A stretch of 64,000 nucleotides of DNA from Urechis unicinctus. Taxonomy: Eukaryota; Annelida; Polychaeta; Xenopneusta; Urechidae. How positions within the stretch are numbered: the stretch's first letter is position 1; every line of letters starts with the position of its first letter. A model generated the notes under the pieces. The model saw nothing but the letters and a program-made list of their open reading frames with translations. It made no database searches and was not told where the DNA came from. The position numbers were made by a program, and so were the translations under genes. Location of the stretch: contig CM067354.1 in assembly GCA_034190875.2 (NCBI GenBank), positions 2,601,539-2,665,538 of the forward strand. The letters are read 5' to 3'. This document shows, piece by piece, positions 25,086 to 35,520 of this stretch.

Positions 25086-25399
25086 GTTAAGTGACCGCCG
25101 TTTGGAAGAGTAAGAGCATAACGTGGGACAGACGTGTTGCGTGGGTTTATAGCGCGCATTGATGATTTGCATCCTCTACATGAGCCACCGCGGCGCTGCC
25201 AGCTCGTGATGCCGCGCCGCTCGATAGTCTCCCTTATTACGACTGCAACCACGCGCCCTTCTGGCAACACCAGGTTAAGCGCTGTGCCAAACGGGGAATC
25301 CCAGCTCTGACCCAGTTCGGAAATAATCGACAGATTCAGTTGACGCTACATGCGAAACTGAAAACTGTAAGTGCAGTGTACAACCGTCACAACAATTCA

Positions 25400-26125
25400 C
25401 ATCCTATGTGATGCGGGCTGTGTACAATCACCGCAACCACCACCATCTTATGTGATTAGGGTTATCTAATTTGATAAGGGCCGCGTATTATCACCAAAAT
25501 AGCCCTCATCTTATGTAACAGGGCGGCGAACGCTGACCCAATTAGCCGCCGTACACGGTAATAAGGACGATGTACAATCGCCTAAAGCATCCTCACCTAA
25601 TGATTCAAGCGATGTTCGAATCACTCAAACCACACTCATCTAATGTGATTAACGCTGTGTTTAATCACCCTAACCATCCTGGAATAATGTGATTAGGGAA
25701 GCGTTCGGTCCCCCAACAGTAACCCAAACCACCCTCATGTAATGTGATTTAGGCCATGTACAACAACCCAAATAGTCCATCGTCTAATGTGCTTAGGGCC
25801 GTGTACAACCACCCAAATAGTCTCCCATGTAATGTGATTAGGGCTGTGTACAGCCACCCAAATAGTCTCCCGTATAATGTGATTCAGACTGTGTACAACC
25901 ACCCAAATAGTCTCCCATGTAATGTGATTAGGACTGTGTACAACCTCCCAAATAGTGTCCCGTATAATGTGATTAGGACTGTGTACAACCACCCAAATAG
26001 TTTCCCGTGTAATGTGATTAGGACTGTTTACAACCACCCGAATAGTCTCCCGTGTAATGTGATTGGGTCCGTGTACAACCACCCAAAAAGTATCCCGTTT
26101 AATGTGATTAGGGCCGTGCATAATC
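25400..26125. repeat. 45-bp minisatellite with degenerate flank
   Basis: From 25740 about eight regular 45-bp units of GTACAACCACCCAAATAGTC plus TCCCGTGTAATGTGATTAGG. From 25400 to 25740 older, diverged relatives of the same unit are seen. Read-through open frames on both strands are artefacts. Confidence 0.9.
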
Positions 26126-26194
26126 ACCCAACCCATACCTATTTTAAAGGAGGCCACTGTCACTTTAAACTAGTATTCACACAGACGGTGGCAA

Positions 26195-26850
26195 CAGATT
26201 ACCATGACCATGACGGAATACCGTGAACATGACATAGAATTGACGTGACAATGACAGAGAATCACCATGACCACGACAGAGGATTACGGTGACAATGACG
26301 GAGAATCACCACGACCACGACAGAGGATTACCGTGACAATGACAGAGAATCCCCTCGACCACGACAGAGGATTACTGTGACAATGACAGAGAATCACCAT
26401 GACCACGACAGAGGATTACTGTGACAATGACAGAGAATCCCCACGACCACGACAGAGGATTACCGTGACAATGACAGAGAATCACCATGACCACGACAAA
26501 GGATTACTGTGACAATGACGGAGAATCACCACGACCACAACAGAGGATTACCGTGACAATGACAGAGAATCCCCTCGACCACGACAGAGGATTACTGTGA
26601 CAATGACAGAGAATCACCATGACCACGACAGAGGATTACTGTGACAATGACAGAGAATCCCCACGACCACGACAGAGGATTACTGTGACAATGACAGAAA
26701 ATCACCATGACCACGACAGAGGATTACTGCGACAATGACAGAGAATCCCCACGACCACGACAGAGGATTACGGTGACAATGACAGAGAATCCCCACGACC
26801 ACGACAGATGATTACTGTGACAATGACGGAGGATTATCGCGGGCATTACT
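26195..26850. repeat. 44-bp minisatellite, ~14 copies
   Basis: Alternating 22-bp halves GACAGAGAATCACCATGACC and ACGACAGAGGATTACTGTGA. A CACC/CCCC variant alternates between units, suggesting amplification of 88-bp dimers. Confidence 0.92.
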
Positions 26851-26859
26851 AAAGATTAC

Positions 26860-28360
26860 TCTGACCATGACGGGGGTATTCTCGAAGTATCACACTTGGA
26901 TGGTGCCGACGATTTGCGAATTGGAGCACGCGACCACGAGGTTAATCCCTATCGCGCTTGCGTCACGTTCTAGCGCGTTGTATGCAGTGCATTAAAGTCT
27001 TATCATTTACACTGGAAAATTATCAATTGCAATTTTTTTTTAATCAAGATTCAAACTAAAAAAATATATTAGCAAGCTGATTTTATATTTCCATGGGCAC
27101 AGTCGCGTTGATTAATTGCGAAATTATCGATGAATCAACATTTCACTCGTTTTCAACTTGATCCAACGTCTGTATGCTAACCGTTTGTAATGTTGAGCAA
27201 GTAGGCGGTTGGTGTCCTTTCCAATATGATCTAACGTGTGTATGCTTTCCGGTTTGGTTGGTAGTGTAGTGTTTGGCGAGATGAGGTTGGTAGCGTAGTG
27301 TTCAGGTAGGGGACGACCGCCGATTGAAGTGACATACGTCGATCGAAGGAAAACCCTTAGATCGAAGTGACTCTACAACGCAGAACTCATTGCACCAGCA
27401 AATCACCCCATCTGTTATAAAATACCCTTCGGTGCATATGTTAACATGTTTTCGATTGGTTGAGAGGTATAAACACAAGGGGCCATCTCCAAAATCGCAA
27501 AAGCACGTGCGTAGAACGAACAAACAACATTTTAATCGAAGTGAAAAGCGTCACCGGATGTGGGATCCTTACTTTCTATCGTTTCTGGAAATCTATCAAA
27601 TCATCGGTCGGAGTTGGGACTACTTTTATCGTAAAGGCGAGGCTTTCATCTGTAACTTTACCGACCTAAATTAAAATCTACCGTCCTATTACCGATATGT
27701 CATTCCTTCTAATGAGGCACCATCTCAAAACCCAGATGATTCCATATTACCCATTACCAGCACATGTACTTCATGATCACATGTTCAAGGCAAATCACAC
27801 ATCATTGGGCATGGAGTCCATCAACAGACCTAGCCATACATAATGGATGTCAGGCAGATATAGACGATGGAAACGGGGTGAAAAGCGATGCCGAATTACA
27901 AAACGTTTCGGCTACAAATGATAATATCAGTAGCAGTTCATACTAGCTAGCTTCTATGTTAGCACGCATGCTATTGTGTGGTCTACAAGCAGTCTACCAC
28001 AAGGGTCTAATAAATACGAAGGCGTACACAAAGCCATATTAAGTAGAGCTCTACGTATTGTTCAGGCGGGCTTCACGCAAGTCAAACGTGACGCAGCAAG
28101 TAACGCTTACACCACCTTCCCACACCAATAGTAGCAATGCAAACGATGGTTTTTTTCACATAGCGCATTACTTATTCATACTCCATTTGGTGAAAGACGT
28201 GATCGGTCAATTCTCTACCCCTCTCGTGACACTCACACTCATCTGACAATAAGACCAAACAGAATTAACTGTAATCGAGTTTAGAGCTTGTTTCACCAGC
28301 ACACTCATCATAGTCTGATAACAAGACAGCATTCAATCCAACATACTCATAAGACAAAAG
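26860..28360. other. No firm gene; unclassified short ORFs
   Basis: Unique sequence. Overlapping open frames at 27302-27674 on both strands carry no recognisable motif; I do not call any of them a gene. Confidence 0.35.
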
Positions 28361-28369
28361 TGTGTGTCT

Positions 28370-28680
28370 ACTGGTTCATGTTATCAGTACACGTTTGAGC
28401 ATCGCCAGTAAGTTTAAACCCAGCATCACACGTGCAAAAGTAAGACCCGACGGTATTTGTACAGGTGTGGCGTGATTGATCGATGCCTTGGCCGTCCCTG
28501 TCAGCGCCTGAAGCGATACACTTTTTTCTGTCTGGGACCAGAGGAGAAGTGAAATGCAAGCACTACACGCACCGACTCAGCTCGCCTGATTTGTCACTGA
28601 CTTGTAGCCTAGGTTACACTGAGTCGGGGTGTTGATTGAAGTGATGATAGGATGCATCTACCCCGCCGCCGTCTCCACGA
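28370..28680 (-). CDS. EGF-like domain exons, locus copy 2
   Basis: Minus-strand coding sequence containing a well-formed calcium-binding type EGF module: DGQGIDQSRHTCTNTVGSYF followed by CTCDAGFKLTGDAQTCTD. The Cys spacing and the aromatic-Gly pattern match the cbEGF family, although the leading NEC is replaced by IDQS. A second, more damaged module lies just upstream (28580-28680). The region is paralogous to 18340-18670. The product is expected to be secreted or membrane-bound. The gene continues toward the Polinton insertion, which separates it from the WSC exon at 44.6 kb. Confidence 0.6.
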
Positions 28681-28972
28681 CACTATTGAAAAGACAGCAT
28701 GCAGGAAAACATACTGTTTATGATATTGATTAGATTTTACTGATATGAAAACCAGCGTTACGCATCAAATCGTTGCACAAGACGTCATAGCTCCAGCAGA
28801 CCTATACAGTACTGTTGTACAGCCTAGTCTGTATCCCTCCCGACACCTACACAGGTGAGATCCTAGTGTGTAGGTACAGGTGTGACATGACTCGTCACCA
28901 CCAGCGCTTCACATGCGCACTCATCCCCATCTGGAATGGTAATCATCATTAAACAACCATCATACACAATCA

Positions 28973-28977
28973 TAAAT
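28973..28977. repeat. Target-site duplication TAAAT (left)
   Basis: TAAAT directly abuts the left TIR and is repeated at 44352-44356. Maverick/Polinton insertions are known to make 5-6 bp duplications. Confidence 0.8.
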
Positions 28978-29253
28978 AGTAGTATAGGGAGTAGCGGTTC
29001 TGGCACACCAGTCTCATATGATTAAGACACCTATCTCATATGGTGCAACCCAGAAAACACACACACACACAGGCTGACTCACATGTGCGAGCGGTACTGG
29101 CACACCTGTCTCATATGATTATGACACACCTATCTCATATGGTGCAACCCAGAAAACACATATATAGGGTGACTCACATGAGCAAGCGAACCGCTCGCAC
29201 CTCCCCCCCACCATATGAGCCCAGCCCTTCCAGCCCCTATGGTATAGGCCCAC
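28978..29253 (+). repeat. Polinton TIR, left arm
   Basis: 276-bp arm matching the reverse complement of 44073-44351 at about 98%, with a few substitutions and length changes in (CA)n and poly-C. An internal ~97-bp direct duplication is present (units start at 29013 and 29110). The inner end is GGTATAGGCCCAC. Confidence 0.95.
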
Positions 29254-29288
29254 TAAAGAGGGCGACAGCAATGTCAACCATCTACAAC

Positions 29289-29474
29289 AGGACTCTGAGG
29301 AATAAGCTCTTCTAAACGACTCACGCGCTCCAAAAGGTCCTCATACTTCGATTCCAATTACCTCACCTTCTCCTCTACACCAGGACCCTGAGGAATAAGC
29401 TCTTCTAAACGACTCACGCGCTCCAAAAGGTCCTCATACTTTGATTCCAAATCCCTCACATCATTCTCAAGGTC
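29289..29474. repeat. 93-bp tandem duplication beside left TIR
   Basis: AGGACTCTGAGGAATAAGCT and its repeat start at 29289 and 29382. The period of 93 bp equals 31 codons of the coiled-coil gene on the minus strand. The outer copy carries the stop codon that ends that ORF. Confidence 0.85.
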
Positions 29475-29546
29475 CACCTTCTCCTCCCATATATGTTCCA
29501 CATCTGCTTGCAGCTCGGCCACCCCAATATGTTCATCGGTGCTCAT
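29358..29546 (-). CDS. Small acidic coiled-coil protein (Polinton)
   Basis: 62-residue ATG-initiated ORF, the last minus-strand gene before the left TIR. Residues 8-52 form a continuous heptad pattern (VAELQADVEHIWEEKVDLEN then LESKYEDLLERVSRLEEL), so it should form a coiled coil, perhaps a dimer. I do not recognise a family. A 93-bp duplication covers its 3' half and gives a TAA in the outer repeat, so the C-terminus may be altered from the ancestral one. It lies 23 bp from the stop of the polymerase gene. The function is unknown; a structural or regulatory role is only a guess. Confidence 0.55.
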   Translation of the reverse strand: MSTDEHIGVAELQADVEHIWEEKVDLENDVRDLESKYEDLLERVSRLEELIPQGPGVEEKVR

Positions 29547-29569
29547 TCTATACCTCAGCTATCATATGT

Positions 29570-32500
29570 TCAACATATCGACTCGTGCCCATAGGCCAGA
29601 GTGTCTACACCACCTGGAGCTATCCACCGCTTTGAGTCAAAGGGGGAGAGAGACACCTTGTTAACGTGGAGCCCATATATTTTATGGCAGTCACTCCTGA
29701 GCATGTTCATTCCGTGGCGAAACTGCTTCTGTTCGAACAGTGACTCCACATACTGAGCGTGTCGTAGATGCTTCTTCACCACCACCTTCTTCACACCCTT
29801 AGCTCTTTTTATCTCGCCCTCATCAGACATCAGGATAGAGTACATCTTAGGGCGCAAACCAACGTACTCCTTGATGGGCACGCCAGCGCACTCATCCTTC
29901 ATCTTACCCAGAACCTTTTTGTTTTTGTCACTGTGTAGGGCATGAGAAGGGTCAAAGTTACTAGTGTCAAAGAGATGCCCATCCTCCCTCATATCAGCAT
30001 AGACGTCAGTGGTACGGATCTCAAGCAGCAGCGAGTCTGTGTTTGTGTAAAGCAGGTTAATATTACTGTCATATCTAGCCTTCATGGTATTGTAGTAAAA
30101 GTCAAGTGCTTGGAGAGGTCCAGAATGCACATGCCAACGTAGACCGGGCGGTTCAGCACTAAGCGAGTCTTGTGCATATGCAGGGCAGCTAGATCATCGT
30201 CAAACACTTTTTGTCGAGCATAGGCGGGGCTGGCCACAAGCCCACGTATTTTTTCTTTTTCCGATGAGCGCACAATCTTAACGTCGACTTGCCTCCGGAG
30301 ATTCTCCATCGTTTTACCAAAGACGGAGTTATTCATAAGTTTATAGAGATCCTTCTCAAAGTCGCTGTTGGCGGCCTTGCGCAGATCTGTATTCATCCTT
30401 ATGTAAGGCTCCATCCATGGACTCTGGTCAAAGACAAGCGCACGATGAATCTTGGTGAGTCTCAACCCCAAAGACAGATATAGCTTGAGGTTCCTGTAGT
30501 GTACCACATACTTCTCCTTGTTCCGCAGGTTGGGCACCAGCTTTTCAACTCCATTTCCGGTGCTCCCCAATGCACCTAGGAGATCTTTCTGGTAGTCTGA
30601 CAACCACTCATTTTGCACAAGAAGCCGCTCCGGCACTAGGGGGTAATCGTTGTGTTCGTCATGAAGCGCAGCAGGATACTCCAAGTCAACCTCAAGTATA
30701 TACCCCGTTTCAGCATCATCGGGATGGTCCTGGATCTCTAGGTTCTCTGGCCGTTCCACCCACTCAATACCCGAAGTAGGTAGGGCTTGGCTCATCGCCC
30801 ACCCATACAGATTGTTGGCATCGAGGTACTGGATATAGCTCGCTGGCTTATCCTGCTCAAAGCCCTCCACGTATGGGTTGTTCGCTTTAGCGTGGCGATG
30901 TGATACCATGCTTATCCCACCGCGCAGCCCCTTCTCAATAAACAGGTACTTGTCATAATCGGTGAGAAGCTCGAGTTTCACCCCTGTGCTCTTAAGAAGC
31001 GCATCCCACGACAAACCGGGGCTGGTATAGTAGTGGGCCGGATCCAACCCGTATTGCTTAAGACAGGTTTTGCGGAATGTTTCAAACACATCGGCCAGGA
31101 GCAGTACATCCGTGCGTAAGTAAAGGTCATGGTAGTCCCCCATGTTTTTACAACCGAACGCATTCCAGACTTTCTGGGCGTGTTCATAGTCTGCAGCAGA
31201 TATACCCTGTTCAGAGAGCTTGCTGTAGAAATCATGGATCGGCGGCAGTGGAGCATCAAACTTATCCCAGCCATCCATGAACTCATAAGGATACACTCCC
31301 TTATGCAGCAGCAAGCGCCGCTTCATCTGGTCTGGCTCGTATTCCTCCGTCACAGCAAAGGCATCTGGGTTGTTAGCAGACACAAGCTTGTCGAGCGAGG
31401 CCAGGAGGAACTGTGCACTGTCAATGAAGCGCAACTGTCCGACAGACAGGGAGATATACTTCTCCATGTTATTTGGGATGCAGTTGATATTGCCCTCCAC
31501 TTTGCTTATACCCTGCATCAAGAGATGGGAGTCGTAGCCCCGCAGGTTATGGAACACCACAGGGATGGGTGTTGTCTTGGGACTCAGCCGAAGTTTCAGG
31601 TTACACACGTTATGGGCTGGCCCTCTGTACAAGCCTGTTATATGGCAGTGATCGCGAACAGAGTCACAGCCCAGTTTTTTCTTGCACACATGACAGTGAG
31701 TTGCAGCCTTATGTGCCCTTCTATCCTCCCGAGTCATCCGCATAGGGACAGGCTTGGACAGAACTGCTTTGATCTTTTGCTCCTCCTGCTGCAGAGCCTG
31801 TAAGAACTTCTCCACAACATCGCTTCCTCTATAAACCACAGGGGGTTGTCTGCCCATCACATCAGACAACCACATAGCCGTAACCACATGGCTCATGCTC
31901 CTGCGTTCTCTGCGTGTTGCTCTTACCAGGATTAGGCGCAGGTCCCGGAAGCTTCACTGTGAGCGCCTCAAAGTCGGCATAGATAAGATAGGGGGCAGCA
32001 AGCTGTTTCTGCCAGTTCTGGAAGGATAATATGTTCTTCCCTTCCTCAGGCATGTCAACTCGCACAGCAGCCTGCCCGATACCCATGCACTCAGGTTTGT
32101 GCGCCAGGAGCAGTTTCTCAGTGGTGTATCCATGCAAGCATCGCTCGCAGAAGAACTTGCGGTGCTCGTACTTACTCTGGTCATACAGCAGGCGGTTCAG
32201 GTCTTCGATCTGCGTGTAATGAAACCTACCGTCCTCCTCAATCAGCATGAGGTTTATACATGGACCAGGCTGTCTGCTGATACGGTGAACGATGGTGACC
32301 TTTCCATCCCAGCCAAAGACATTCAAGCCGCCTACTTTAGCATGTTTTTCTATCTTCTCAATCTGCGAGATAGGTGTTGGATAGTCCACGCCTTTTCCTT
32401 CTAAGAGTCTTAAGAGCGGCTTAATGTTATATTTTGATGGTCGCTGCGGGTTCTTGGCAACCGGGTGCAGAGCCGCTTCAATGGAATATAGAACGCAGTG

Positions 32501-33315
32501 TGGGTCATTTGTGTTTTTTTTACGTTTCTAATTGCCTTCTTTACCGCCAGCTTTCTCGGCAGTTTCAGGTAGGAGCCACCTTTCAATGGCTGGTAGTTGG
32601 CAATATCAATCCACAGAGTTGTGACCGCCTGAAACTCCCAGCCAGAACCTTGGTTGGTCCACTTCTCCAACCGCTCTTGGATATTAGCATTGCACTGGTC
32701 CAGCTCATTGTTAATATCTTCTAGGGAGAGAACCACCTGCTGCTTATTACGCAATACAGGCTCAAAATACTCAGTACTGTCATCATCTGAGTGCTTGGAG
32801 AGTCTTACCTTAAGTGCAAACTGACACTTGATTCCACCTAGCTCTTCCAGCTCACCAGTCAAAACTTTATGCATCTTCCGACGCATGCCCTTAAAGAACA
32901 TCATAAGGTCCGAGCTAAGGGGGTGAGACTCAGGAACGTTCATCACCCATCCACGCAAATAGTTTTTAACAGCCCACTTAGTGTTCTTGAAGGCAAGACG
33001 CGCTGTGGGGACTGGGGACAGGGTTGTGGGGATGCGTGGGGCAGGGACTGGTCTGCGTGGGGCAGCAGTGGGGATGCCTGGGGCAGGGACAGGTCTGCGT
33101 GGGGCAGGGACTGGTCTGCGTGGGGCAGCAGTGGGGACAGGGATGCGTGCCACCCCAGCCTTTAATCTAACAAACATCTCCTTGTATGTACGGTCATATT
33201 CATTACGCTCTTGGAGTGCTTTGAGTGCAACCTTAGAGTGTGGATAAGGAGGCTTAAAACCGTGAATTGAAACATAATCATTTTGGGCTTCACGTGCTCG
33301 CTGATTATGAGTCAT
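29570..33315 (-). pseudogene. POLB: Protein-primed DNA polymerase B (frame-broken)
   Basis: Family B polymerase that would copy the element from its TIRs by protein priming. Four frame segments are collinear: 33315 to about 32520, 32520-31862, 31896-30082 and about 30130-29570. Visible parts: a Pro/Arg-rich N-terminal linker; a C2HC zinc pattern (CERC...HKPEC); exonuclease motifs YADFEAL, FHNLRGYDSHLL and YLRTDVLLLADV; an endonuclease-VII-like zinc knot with DHCH and NVCNL; palm motif A DANNLYGWAMSQ; motif B LMNNSVFGK; and motif C, which here reads YTNTDS. The breaks are one-base slips in an A8 run (32513-32520) and near 31880, and a loss of about 7 bases near 30110 judged against copy 2. The N-terminal 300-residue ORF belongs to this gene. 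Full length would be about 1,230 residues. Inactive as read. Confidence 0.9.
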
Positions 33316-33329
33316 GTTTACTATACAGT

Positions 33330-33342
33330 TCCATTAGTCTAA
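33330..33342 (-). promoter_or_regulatory. Shared 13-bp element upstream of POLB
   Basis: Minus strand TTAGACTAATGGA, 14 bp before the polymerase ATG. The same 13-mer with one change precedes the Cys-rich gene (33824-33836). Candidate early-promoter motif; function inferred. Confidence 0.4.
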
Positions 33343-33491
33343 AAGGGAATTCGTTGATACACAAAAGGCAACAACAATACAGCAAGCGGACTTTGACCTA
33401 TGCAGTAAACACCCGTCTCTGACAAGGTGCCAAGCTTCGTCGCACATAGCCGACAAACCATGTTGTTGACAGCGCCACAAGATTTCTATTT

Positions 33492-33806
33492 TTATACAGT
33501 GGGGAATCCCCGTTCAGTGGCGCCGACTGGCGTGTCAGTGTCCCCAGCCATAGGCCGTTGTGAAACAATTTTTTGGGCAAGACGAAGACGACTGTGGTTG
33601 ACTTTATCGAACCCACAATCCATGCACAATCCTACCTTATTATTTTTTATAGCCTTCTGACAACCCGTACAAAGACGATTAATGACACCATGTTTTATCT
33701 TATATCTGTGTAAGTTACAAAACTCTTGCTCTTGCGTACAGGGCCTGTTACAGGGGACTTTCTTTCCGAGCAATATCCATGGGCACTTATTGTCAAATAC
33801 TACCAT
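33492..33806 (-). CDS. Cys-rich zinc-binding small protein (Polinton)
   Basis: 104-residue ATG-initiated protein between integrase and polymerase. The N-terminus (MVVFDNKCPWILLGKKVPC) carries C8, C19, C23, C30 and H33, followed by a zinc-ribbon pair C46-x2-C49 and C61-x2-C64. A basic, Arg/Lys-rich stretch follows. I recall similar small Cys-rich ORFs as recurrent companions of integrase and PolB in Polintons; their role is not established, and DNA binding or transcription control is a reasonable inference. The ORF is intact. An AT-rich leader with the shared 13-mer lies directly upstream. Confidence 0.7.
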   Translation of the reverse strand: MVVFDNKCPWILLGKKVPCNRPCTQEQEFCNLHRYKIKHGVINRLCTGCQKAIKNNKVGLCMDCGFDKVNHSRLRLAQKIVSQRPMAGDTDTPVGATERGFPTV

Positions 33807-33823
33807 TGTTATATATATAGATA

Positions 33824-33836
33824 TCTATTAGTCTAA
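33824..33836 (-). promoter_or_regulatory. Shared 13-bp element upstream of Cys-rich gene
   Basis: Minus strand TTAGACTAATAGA followed by TATCTATATATATAAC, 17 bp before the ATG at 33806. It overlaps the integrase stop codon. It matches 33330-33342 in 12 of 13 positions. Confidence 0.4.
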
Positions 33837-34828
33837 TTGATAATACCGTCTGGCGGCAACTGGGTATCAGACGGCACCACAAGCAACTCCTCCTTTACAA
33901 AGCCACGAAGAGGTCCATCCAGCAAATAGTATAGTACAGGCTCACCAGATTTAGTGACAGAGCTTCCAATCCGGTAAACATTGAGCGACCACACAGGGTC
34001 AGTGGCCCGCCGCCGGTGGTCTTGCTCTGCCTCACCAGGCTGGTAGAGGTAGCGAACGCCAACATCAGAGGGAAGCTTTTGCTCTTTAACCCCCAGAGGG
34101 CGCCCTGGTACGACTGCAGAGGGCTTTTGTGCAACTCGTTTTGCCTTTATAGCATCTTTAGGTTTTTTTCCAGTCAAGCGGGTCACCTCATTATTTATCG
34201 CAGAGACTACAGCCTGCAGTCGAGAAACCCACTCAGTCGATCGTTTTCCAGTATCCCTTAACTCTACGGCATACTGGTGACCAAAGAGTCGTTCAGCAAG
34301 GGTTCGGTTAAAGTGTTCCACTATACCCTGGTCTCGATGGATATTCACACGGCCACGCCTGACTGATACTCCATGTTTTACTAACAGCTGATTCGCTGCA
34401 CCCATAAACTCCCGTCCGGGGTCCACCTGAAGTAGTTTAGGCCAATGCAGCGGTCCTCGTTTGTATATCCTCTCAAGTGCACCTGCGACCTCCTTAGCCT
34501 CTTTTGTAGTCAATGGCTCAGCCGCTTTGTAGCGCGAGGCCACATCAACCAATGTTAGGGCATACTTGTAAGTCCGGCGCTTCACAACGTCATGAGGAAG
34601 AAATAAGAGATCGGCTTGGTGAATCTCATTGGGGACAGGGACATCAAACTTTGGCCTGGGAATGTGTTTTGGCACTGGCAGGTAGATTTGCCATATAGCT
34701 TGCTTTGTTAGCCACCCCTTGGCAACTTCCTCAGAAACCCTCGCTTCTGTCGCAAGCTTCTTGATAGCAGTAATGCCTTTCCAGTATCCCTTAGGACTAT
34801 AGTAGATCTCTTGCATGCGACGATCCAT
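33833..34828 (-). CDS. INT: RVE-family integrase (Polinton INT)
   Basis: 331-residue intact ORF starting MDRRMQEIYYSPKGYWKGIT. The retroviral-type integrase core spans about residues 58-200. The catalytic triad is visible as D73 (HQADLLFL), D136 (LLQVDPGREF) and E171 (DQGIVEHFNRTLAERLF), with near-DD35E spacing. A C-terminal SH3-like or chromo-like barrel is likely around residues 280-320 (DPVWSLNVYRIG ... GFVKEELLVV). There is no obvious N-terminal HHCC zinc domain, only a helical segment (KKLATEARVSEEVAKGWLTK). The enzyme inserts the element by acting on the TIR ends. A truncated relative is at 58574-59237. Confidence 0.95.
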   Translation of the reverse strand: MDRRMQEIYYSPKGYWKGITAIKKLATEARVSEEVAKGWLTKQAIWQIYLPVPKHIPRPKFDVPVPNEIHQADLLFLPHDVVKRRTYKYALTLVDVASRYKAAEPLTTKEAKEVAGALERIYKRGPLHWPKLLQVDPGREFMGAANQLLVKHGVSVRRGRVNIHRDQGIVEHFNRTLAERLFGHQYAVELRDTGKRSTEWVSRLQAVVSAINNEVTRLTGKKPKDAIKAKRVAQKPSAVVPGRPLGVKEQKLPSDVGVRYLYQPGEAEQDHRRRATDPVWSLNVYRIGSSVTKSGEPVLYYLLDGPLRGFVKEELLVVPSDTQLPPDGIIN

Positions 34829-34858
34829 ATACAGTAAACGTTCGAGTCTCCAAATGAC

Positions 34859-35281
34859 CTACTTAGCAAGCCTGTATGCAACCAGCCCAGTCGCAGCCAT
34901 ACCCAGTATAATGAACGCCACCTCACGCCCCCTCTGTTCATCTGAGGGCTCGTAGAAGTCTGAAAGTTGCGGCTCAGAGCCCAACGGGTCGATGGTTTTA
35001 TTCGTAATCAGGGAGTACTCACGCATAGCCTCGTCCGCATCCCTAAAAGTATGCTCGGCATGTCCCTGGCGGCGTAGTTGCTCATTGATGAAGTCTAAGC
35101 GCTCAGTTCTCTTCTTGGCCCATGCTGCCTGAGCATATTGAAGCTGCTCGATTGCCATATCATGGCGTTTACGTTCCGCGTCCACTTGGCTGCCTCGTAA
35201 TTTAGAGAATAAAAAGTTGCTCCCAGAGAATGCAAGGGCGTTAACAAGAGCACCCCCCACAAGTAGCGCGAGTGTGGCCAT
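34859..35281 (-). CDS. Coiled-coil protein with terminal membrane segments (Polinton)
   Basis: 140-residue ORF. Residues 2-24 are hydrophobic (MATLALLVGGALVNALAF), residues 30-80 are a charged helix rich in Gln, Glu, Arg and Lys (KKRTERLDFINEQLRRQGHA), and residues 122-138 are a second hydrophobic stretch (VAFIILGMAATGLVAYRL). The order suggests a membrane-anchored helical hairpin. I recall related proteins in invertebrate Polintons, always near the integrase, with no known function; a virion-membrane or minor virion role is inferred. Its ATG overlaps the stop of the upstream small gene (TAATG), a sign of tight coupling. Intact; a decayed copy is at 59260-59667. Confidence 0.75.
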   Translation of the reverse strand: MATLALLVGGALVNALAFSGSNFLFSKLRGSQVDAERKRHDMAIEQLQYAQAAWAKKRTERLDFINEQLRRQGHAEHTFRDADEAMREYSLITNKTIDPLGSEPQLSDFYEPSDEQRGREVAFIILGMAATGLVAYRLAK

Positions 35282-35519
35282 TACTTCAGTATATCAACTG
35301 GTAAGATTCCTTGTTTAATTAGCATATCCTTTGTGGCCATAGCTAGTGATACATCGACAACAGCCATAGCCAGGTCCCGTGGGGTGAAATCAAGACGTGG
35401 CACCCCCCCACCCAGAGCCATCTTAGCAAGCTTGGCATAGCCTATTGAAATACTGGAAACACTACACCGTGGTACAGAGCGTTTACGAGCATTTTTCCAT
35501 CAGTAATTGGTGTTGTCAT
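35281..35519 (-). pseudogene. Small conserved Polinton protein (one-base break)
   Basis: About 79-residue gene starting MTTPITDGKMLVNALY and ending FTPRDLAMAVVDVSLAMATK plus DMLIKQGILPVDILK. One base is missing around 35455-35475, which puts a TAG after VFPVFQ; copy 2 (59667-59863) reads through this region in frame. The protein has a Gly-rich hinge (ALGGG) and two amphipathic helices. Its stop overlaps the start of the next gene. Function unknown; conserved in gene order between the two copies. Confidence 0.7.
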
Positions 35520-35520
35520 C

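Noticed and set aside
25756..26226. Opposed repeat ORFs of 142 and 156 residues
   Set aside because: Both strands of a 45-bp minisatellite.
31129..31803. 224-residue plus-strand ORF
   Set aside because: Antisense shadow of the polymerase exonuclease/palm region.
32410..33315. Independent 301-residue gene upstream of POLB
   Set aside because: Its C-terminal end switches to non-polymerase-like sequence exactly at an A8 run, and another frame continues the expected polymerase sequence; it is the POLB N-terminus.
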